The position numbers and the translations under genes are program-made. This document shows, one piece after another, positions 14,729 to 18,689 of a DNA stretch of 18,689 nucleotides. The notes under the pieces were generated by a model. It ran no database searches and had not been told where the DNA came from. It saw only the letters and a program-made list of their open reading frames with translations. Numbering within the stretch: position 1 is the first letter of the stretch; each line of letters starts with the position of its first letter. Source of the stretch: Candidatus Pelagibacter sp. (lineage in GTDB: Bacteria > Pseudomonadota > Alphaproteobacteria > Pelagibacterales > Pelagibacteraceae); contig JAOHNF010000013.1 of the NCBI GenBank assembly GCA_028103285.1, positions 1 through 18,689 on the forward strand, written 5' to 3'.

Positions 14729-15628
14729 ATGTCTATAAAATTAGGTGTAGCACCAATAGCTTGGAGTAACGATGACATGCCAGAACTTGGCGGAAAAACA
14801 TCTCTAGAACAATGCCTTAACGAAGCTAGTAAAGCTGGATTTACTGGAATTGAGTCAGGTGGTAAATTTCCAAAAAATTCTAATGAATTAATACCAAAAT
14901 TAGAAAAAGAAAAGTTAGAGTTATGTTCTGGGTGGTATGGAGCGCAACTATTAAAGAATACAGCAAAAGAAGAATTCTCTTTAATGAAAGAACAACTAGA
15001 ACTATTTAAAGATTGTAAGTCACCCTGCATGGTATTTGCTGAAATAACGAATTCAGTTCAAGGAGACCCTGACATAGCTTTATCTAAAAGACCAAAATTA
15101 TCTAAAGATGAATGGAATAGACTTATTGTTAGAATAAATGAAATTAGTAAAATGATGATTGATGAAAATATGCCTCTCGCTTATCATCATCATATGGGGA
15201 CAGTAATTGAAACAGAAGATGAAACAAAACGATTAATGGAGAGCACTATTGATACAGTAAAATTATTGATTGATACTGGTCACATGTTATTTGCACAAGG
15301 AAACTCAATTAATTTAGTAAAAGATTTCAGTGAAAAATTAATCCATGTTCATTGCAAAGATATTAGAAAAGATGTTCTGGAAAAATCATTAAAAAATGAC
15401 AGTACATTTCGTCAAGCTTTTTTAGATGGAGCATTTACTGTACCAGGTGATGGCTGCATTGATTACAAACCATTTTTAAAAATCCTCAAAGAAAAGAATT
15501 ATTCTGGTTGGCTTGTGGTAGAAGCTGAACAAGATCCAATTAAAGCTAATCCATTTGAATATGCTAAAATTGGATATAACTATTTAAGCAAAACCGCCAA
15601 AGAATGTGGTTTTGAAATAATTACTTAA
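14729..15628 (+). CDS. iolE: myo-Inosose-2 dehydratase
   Basis: IolE removes water from 2-keto-myo-inositol to give 3D-(3,5/4)-trihydroxycyclohexane-1,2-dione, the substrate of IolD. The 299 residues form a TIM-barrel of the sugar phosphate isomerase/epimerase (AP endonuclease 2-like) family and match IolE length. The N-terminus KLGVAPIAWSNDDMPELGG (4-22) is the IolE signature. Metal and active-site candidates are HHHMGTVIET (153-162) with Glu161, IDTGH (181-185), HVHCKD (206-211) and Glu265 in VVEAEQDP, with PGDGCIDY (239-246) between. The gene stands alone on the plus strand, divergent from iolG, and its stop overlaps the stop of the convergent membrane-protein gene by 4 bp. No hairpin separates them. 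Identification rests on the N-terminal signature and on iolG and iolD nearby. Confidence 0.94.
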   Translation: MSIKLGVAPIAWSNDDMPELGGKTSLEQCLNEASKAGFTGIESGGKFPKNSNELIPKLEKEKLELCSGWYGAQLLKNTAKEEFSLMKEQLELFKDCKSPCMVFAEITNSVQGDPDIALSKRPKLSKDEWNRLIVRINEISKMMIDENMPLAYHHHMGTVIETEDETKRLMESTIDTVKLLIDTGHMLFAQGNSINLVKDFSEKLIHVHCKDIRKDVLEKSLKNDSTFRQAFLDGAFTVPGDGCIDYKPFLKILKEKNYSGWLVVEAEQDPIKANPFEYAKIGYNYLSKTAKECGFEIIT

Positions 15629-16134
15629 CGGTAAGTTGAAACTAATTCATTATTACCAGCTGCTACACAAGGTGATTTAACGCAGGTTCCTATTATCCAT
15701 TCCGCTCCCGTTTCTGAATCAAAGTTATTTGATGAAACAAAAATTATTCCTTTATCAGTGGATTGTCCTGCTTTACCCTCAGCTTGTATACGTGGATCTT
15801 GAGAAATTTGAATTAACGGCTTTTTAATATTGTAGGGATTATTCAGTTTAAAATTATCTAAAATATATTTTACTATTTTAGGAGAAGTCCAAATAGAGCT
15901 ACAATTCTCACCCCATGATGTTAAGCCATTTACATTTTGACTACACTTATTAATTTCATCATTTATAAATTCTACTACAATTTTATGGTTAGATTTTATA
16001 TCACTGGCTTTTTTTACTACTTCAGCTCTTGTTGATGCCGTCCAAATAAGCATTATAAATACGTAAAGAAAAGAACATATAACTAACGCTTCCAATGGAC
16101 CAAATTTTTTTAATTTTCTTTTAATGTTAATCAT
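15625..16134 (-). CDS. Membrane-anchored protein of unknown function
   Basis: I do not recognise this 169-residue protein. It has a basic N-terminus (KRKLKK), one hydrophobic helix at about 13-33 and a soluble part that would face the periplasm. That part begins with a charged helix-like stretch (36-62) and contains four cysteines: 64, 78, 151 and 156, the last two in GTCVKSPC. They could form disulfides. The layout of one N-terminal helix, an alpha/beta body and a small C-terminal Cys loop recalls type IV pilins. However, the expected G|FxxxE processing site is not there: the text is FGPLE, with Glu three residues after the Gly rather than five after a cleavage site. Its ATG overlaps the stop of the hydroxyacid dehydrogenase (ATGA), so it is translationally coupled to that gene. 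Confidence 0.75.
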   Translation of the reverse strand: MINIKRKLKKFGPLEALVICSFLYVFIMLIWTASTRAEVVKKASDIKSNHKIVVEFINDEINKCSQNVNGLTSWGENCSSIWTSPKIVKYILDNFKLNNPYNIKKPLIQISQDPRIQAEGKAGQSTDKGIIFVSSNNFDSETGAEWIIGTCVKSPCVAAGNNELVSTYR

Positions 16135-17087
16135 AATTTAACAACTACAGATTTATCCAATTTATTTTCAAAAAAATCAATTATATTTTTTACAGTTTCC
16201 TTCGCCATTCTAATTTTACACTCATCTGTTAAAGCAGAAGTGTGTGGGCTCATTATTACTTTCTTGTTTTTAAGCAATAAGTTATTTGATTCAGGTGGTT
16301 CTTTTTCAAAAACATCAAGACCAGCTCCAAATATCAAATTTTCATCTAAAGACTTATTAAGATCAATTTCATTTATAATTCCACCTCTAGCAGTGTTAAT
16401 AATTATGCAATTTTTTTTCATTTTTTTTATTAATTCGTAGTTAATTAGGTTTTTAGTTTTATCATTTAAAGGCATATGTATAGATATAAAATCTGCGCTT
16501 TTTACTGCATCCTCAATTGAATCTACTTTTGTCCCTTCAAGATTATTAATAGATTGTTTGTCAAGAAACGGATCGTAAACTTTTACCTTCATGTCAAAAC
16601 CAAGGCATTTTTTTATTAAACTCTTTCCTATTCTCCCAAAGCCTGCAATTAAAATTTCTTTTCCCATCAATTCAAATGTTTTTATAGTTTTCATATTTTT
16701 CTTAAATAAACCTGACCTAACTTCATTATCGTAAGTAAGTTTTGCTTTAGATAAAACCAACATCATATACATTACATGCTCTGAAACAGCTGTAGCGTTG
16801 GCTGTTGCTGTTATTGTTAAGGTAATATTTTTTTTTTGAATATAATCTAAATCAATATTGTCATATCCAACACCATGTCTCGATATAATTTTAAGATTTT
16901 TACATGCTGACATTATTTTACTAGTAAGTTTTGAAACTCTTAAACTACACCCATCAAAACCTGGGAGCACATTAATTAAATTATCTTCACTAGTATCTTT
17001 AATTATTTCATAACTAAAATTTTTTTTGTTATGAAAAAGTTTTAGACCCTCTTCATGAATTTCTTCTATTATTGCAATTTTTTTCAT
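16131..17087 (-). CDS. D-isomer-specific 2-hydroxyacid dehydrogenase (phosphoglycerate dehydrogenase-like)
   Basis: This 318-residue enzyme interconverts a 2-keto acid and a D-2-hydroxy acid with NAD(P)H. It has the two-part fold: the substrate domain (1-100 and the C-terminal tail) has SRHGVGYDNID (69-79), and the central Rossmann domain has GFGRIG (149-154) followed by an acidic Asp172 (VYDPF), which favours NAD. The catalytic trio is Arg234 (TARGG), Glu263 (DVFEKEPP) and His282 (SPHTSA). The regulatory ACT domains of long SerA are absent. It starts 9 nt after the tRNA-Glu 3' end and is coupled to the membrane protein downstream, so it is probably read from a promoter in or before recJ. Candidates for the reaction include phosphoglycerate, glyoxylate or hydroxypyruvate; the sequence does not decide. 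Confidence 0.9.
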   Translation of the reverse strand: MKKIAIIEEIHEEGLKLFHNKKNFSYEIIKDTSEDNLINVLPGFDGCSLRVSKLTSKIMSACKNLKIISRHGVGYDNIDLDYIQKKNITLTITATANATAVSEHVMYMMLVLSKAKLTYDNEVRSGLFKKNMKTIKTFELMGKEILIAGFGRIGKSLIKKCLGFDMKVKVYDPFLDKQSINNLEGTKVDSIEDAVKSADFISIHMPLNDKTKNLINYELIKKMKKNCIIINTARGGIINEIDLNKSLDENLIFGAGLDVFEKEPPESNNLLLKNKKVIMSPHTSALTDECKIRMAKETVKNIIDFFENKLDKSVVVKL

Positions 17088-17096
17088 CTAATTTTT

Positions 17097-17171
17097 TGGC
17101 GGTCCCAAGGGGAGTCGAACCCCTCTTTGTTGGATGAAAACCAACTGTCCTAACCGATAGACGATGGGACC
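17097..17171 (-). tRNA. tRNA-Glu (anticodon UUC)
   Basis: A full cloverleaf can be folded on the minus strand. The acceptor stem GGTCCCA pairs with TGGGACC, the D arm is GTCTATCGGTTAGGAC, and the anticodon stem GTTGG/CCAAC encloses loop TTTTCAT with anticodon TTC. The variable loop has four bases, and the T arm is AGGGG/CCCCT with loop TTCGACT. The discriminator is G and CCA is encoded (plus 17097-17099), giving 75 nt in all. The first 22 nt of the gene are also the last codons and stop of recJ. Confidence 0.96.
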
Positions 17172-18689
17172 GTATTTTTGAGTGTCTTATTAACAGATAT
17201 ATCATAGATAATAAACTCTACATTTGATTGTCCTTTCCATTCATTTAGGGATAATTTTCCAGCAATATTAAATGGTTTGTTATTTTTTTTAAGCAAATAC
17301 GCTCCAAGATCATTGTCAACGGCATTAAAAGCTATAGTTTTTATAGGAGAACCATCTTTACCAATTAAAACAGATTTTATATGTTTTTCCCCAACAATTT
17401 TACCATTAACAGTTTTTAAATTCTCAATTACAAAATTAGGTTCTGGATTACCTGAACCAAAAGGAGCAAGTAGATTTACTCTATTATAAAATTCTAAATT
17501 AAGTGCAGAAGGAGATATAATACTGTCTAAAAATAAAGGTTTATCACTTGTTATATCTTCATTTATATTCTTGAATTTTCTAAAAATAAAATCTTTAAAT
17601 TTTTCAATATTCTCTATTTTAATTGAAAAGCCACCAGCCATTTTATGGCCCCCACCTTTTATTAATATTTTTTCTTGTGTCGCAGCAATTATTATAGAAC
17701 CTATATCAAATCCAACAATTGACCTTGCAGAAGCTTTTCCAATTTTTTCCTCAATAGAAATTATTATAACTGGTTTATTAAATTTATCTTTTAATCTTGC
17801 AGCAACTATACCTATTACACCTTCGTGCCAATGTTTACCACTTAGAACTAAAACTGGATCTTTTGTATAATCTTTAGTTTCATTAAGAACTTTTTGAAGA
17901 AGATCTTTCTCTAACATTTGTCTTTCTTTGTTATATTGGTCAAGTTCTGAAGCTAATTTAAAGGCATTTTTTGGATCATTGTCTAATAGTAAGTTAGCAC
18001 CATGAGAACATTTACCAACTCTCCCGCCCGCATTAATTCTTGGGCCGAGCATATATCCTAAATGATAAATTGATGGATCAGTTTCTATTTTACAAATATC
18101 TAGTAAAGTTTTTAAACCTAAATTTTTTTTATATTTAAGTATTTTTAAACCTTGCTTTACTATTGCTCTATTTAAACCAATTAGAGGAACAACATCGCAT
18201 ACAGTTCCAAGAGATACTAAGTCTAAATAATGAATTAAGTCTGGTTCTTTTATTTTATTTTTCTTAAACCATTCATTTAATCTTAATTCTCTATTCATTG
18301 ATATTAGGAACATAAATGTTACCCCAGCAGCACACAAATATTGAAGATTTGATTTGTCATCTAAACGATTTGGATTAACAACTGAAAAAGCTCTTGGTAG
18401 ATTAATCTCAGATTGATGATGATCTAATACAATAACATCTATATTATTTTCTTTAGCATAATTAATTGCTTCAAAAGATAGAGTTCCACAATCAACTGTA
18501 AAAATAATTTTAACACCATTTTTAATTAATTCTTTAAAACTTTTAACAGAGGGGCCGTAACCCTCTTTTTTTCGGTCAGGTATATATATTTCATATGTTA
18601 ATTTTAATTCAGAAAAATATTTACCCAGTAAAGCTGTTGAAGTAGCACCATCAACATCATAATCTCCAAATATACCAATCTTTTCATTA
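17150..18689 (-). CDS. recJ: Single-stranded-DNA-specific exonuclease RecJ (5' end outside window)
   Basis: RecJ is a 5'-3' single-strand DNA exonuclease of recombination and mismatch repair. The frame is open to the right edge, so the start lies outside; 512 residues are visible and roughly 70-80 are missing compared with the family. The DHH phosphoesterase domain shows DYDVDGATS (visible residues 9-17), DCG (66-68) and DHH (89-91), then LGTVCDVVPL (160-169) and GPRINAGGR (215-223). The DHHA1 part follows with HWHEGVIGIVAARL (286-299) and the nucleic-acid loop GGGHKMAGGFS (345-355), then a C-terminal OB-like region. All metal ligands visible are intact. The end is unusual: its last seven codons and TAG stop lie inside the tRNA-Glu gene. 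A TTG at 18337 could be mistaken for a start, but the DHH motifs lie upstream of it. Confidence 0.95.
   Translation of the reverse strand, partial: NEKIGIFGDYDVDGATSTALLGKYFSELKLTYEIYIPDRKKEGYGPSVKSFKELIKNGVKIIFTVDCGTLSFEAINYAKENNIDVIVLDHHQSEINLPRAFSVVNPNRLDDKSNLQYLCAAGVTFMFLISMNRELRLNEWFKKNKIKEPDLIHYLDLVSLGTVCDVVPLIGLNRAIVKQGLKILKYKKNLGLKTLLDICKIETDPSIYHLGYMLGPRINAGGRVGKCSHGANLLLDNDPKNAFKLASELDQYNKERQMLEKDLLQKVLNETKDYTKDPVLVLSGKHWHEGVIGIVAARLKDKFNKPVIIISIEEKIGKASARSIVGFDIGSIIIAATQEKILIKGGGHKMAGGFSIKIENIEKFKDFIFRKFKNINEDITSDKPLFLDSIISPSALNLEFYNRVNLLAPFGSGNPEPNFVIENLKTVNGKIVGEKHIKSVLIGKDGSPIKTIAFNAVDNDLGAYLLKKNNKPFNIAGKLSLNEWKGQSNVEFIIYDISVNKTLKNTVPSSIG

Noticed and set aside
14710..15030. Minus-strand open frame of 106 codons over the iolE start
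   Set aside because: It is antisense to the IolE signature region and would cover the iolE start and its probable promoter.
15625..16134. Type IV pilin or pseudopilin
   Set aside because: There is no G|FxxxE prepilin cleavage site; Glu is misplaced and Pro follows the Gly.
18337..18337. TTG codon as the start of a shorter recJ
   Set aside because: The open frame continues to the window edge and encodes the essential DYDVDG, DCG and DHH motifs upstream of it.

Overview
The window is a dense, very AT-rich stretch of bacterial chromosome: 15 protein genes, two of them cut by the window edges, and one tRNA gene. Spacers are tiny and many stop/start overlaps are 1-14 bp. The low GC, streamlined layout, lysine/asparagine-rich proteins and type of genes suggest a free-living low-GC alphaproteobacterium such as a marine Pelagibacterales (SAR11-like) cell. 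That placement is inference; no rRNA or marker tree was available. No spacer exceeds about 100 bp, and I saw no insertion sequence, integrase, CRISPR array or long repeat.

Left part (1-4480, minus strand): a surface-polysaccharide module. It has a GIY-YIG protein, a two-domain glycosyltransferase, GDP-mannose 4,6-dehydratase (gmd) and a DegT-fold enzyme that runs off the left edge. In the last, the PLP-binding lysine is replaced by histidine, as in GDP-4-keto-6-deoxymannose 3-dehydratase (ColD). gmd makes exactly the ColD substrate, so the pair points to a 3,6-dideoxy sugar in a surface glycan.

Middle (4487-15628): an inositol uptake and degradation locus. On the plus strand are iolD with a Gfo/Idh/MocA oxidoreductase, and separately iolE. 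On the minus strand are iolG, a complete sugar ABC transporter (binding protein, permease, ATPase) and a ROK-family kinase. Also on the minus strand, divergent from iolD, are an aldehyde dehydrogenase and an HpcH/HpaI-type aldolase. IolG, IolE and IolD would take myo-inositol to 5-deoxyglucuronate. The usual lower-pathway genes iolB, iolC, iolJ and iolA are absent here; the aldolase and aldehyde dehydrogenase sit in their place. This is the most interesting feature: a possible non-phosphorylating lower branch ending in pyruvate and malonate semialdehyde.

Right part (15625-18689, minus strand): housekeeping. recJ (5' end outside the window) ends inside the tRNA-Glu(UUC) gene; a D-2-hydroxyacid dehydrogenase starts 9 nt after the tRNA, and a membrane-anchored protein of unknown function is translationally coupled to it. 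Recognisable regulatory signals are a hairpin terminator just after the binding-protein gene, a strong Shine-Dalgarno and probable promoter before it, and an imperfect palindrome upstream. No transcription factor gene is present.
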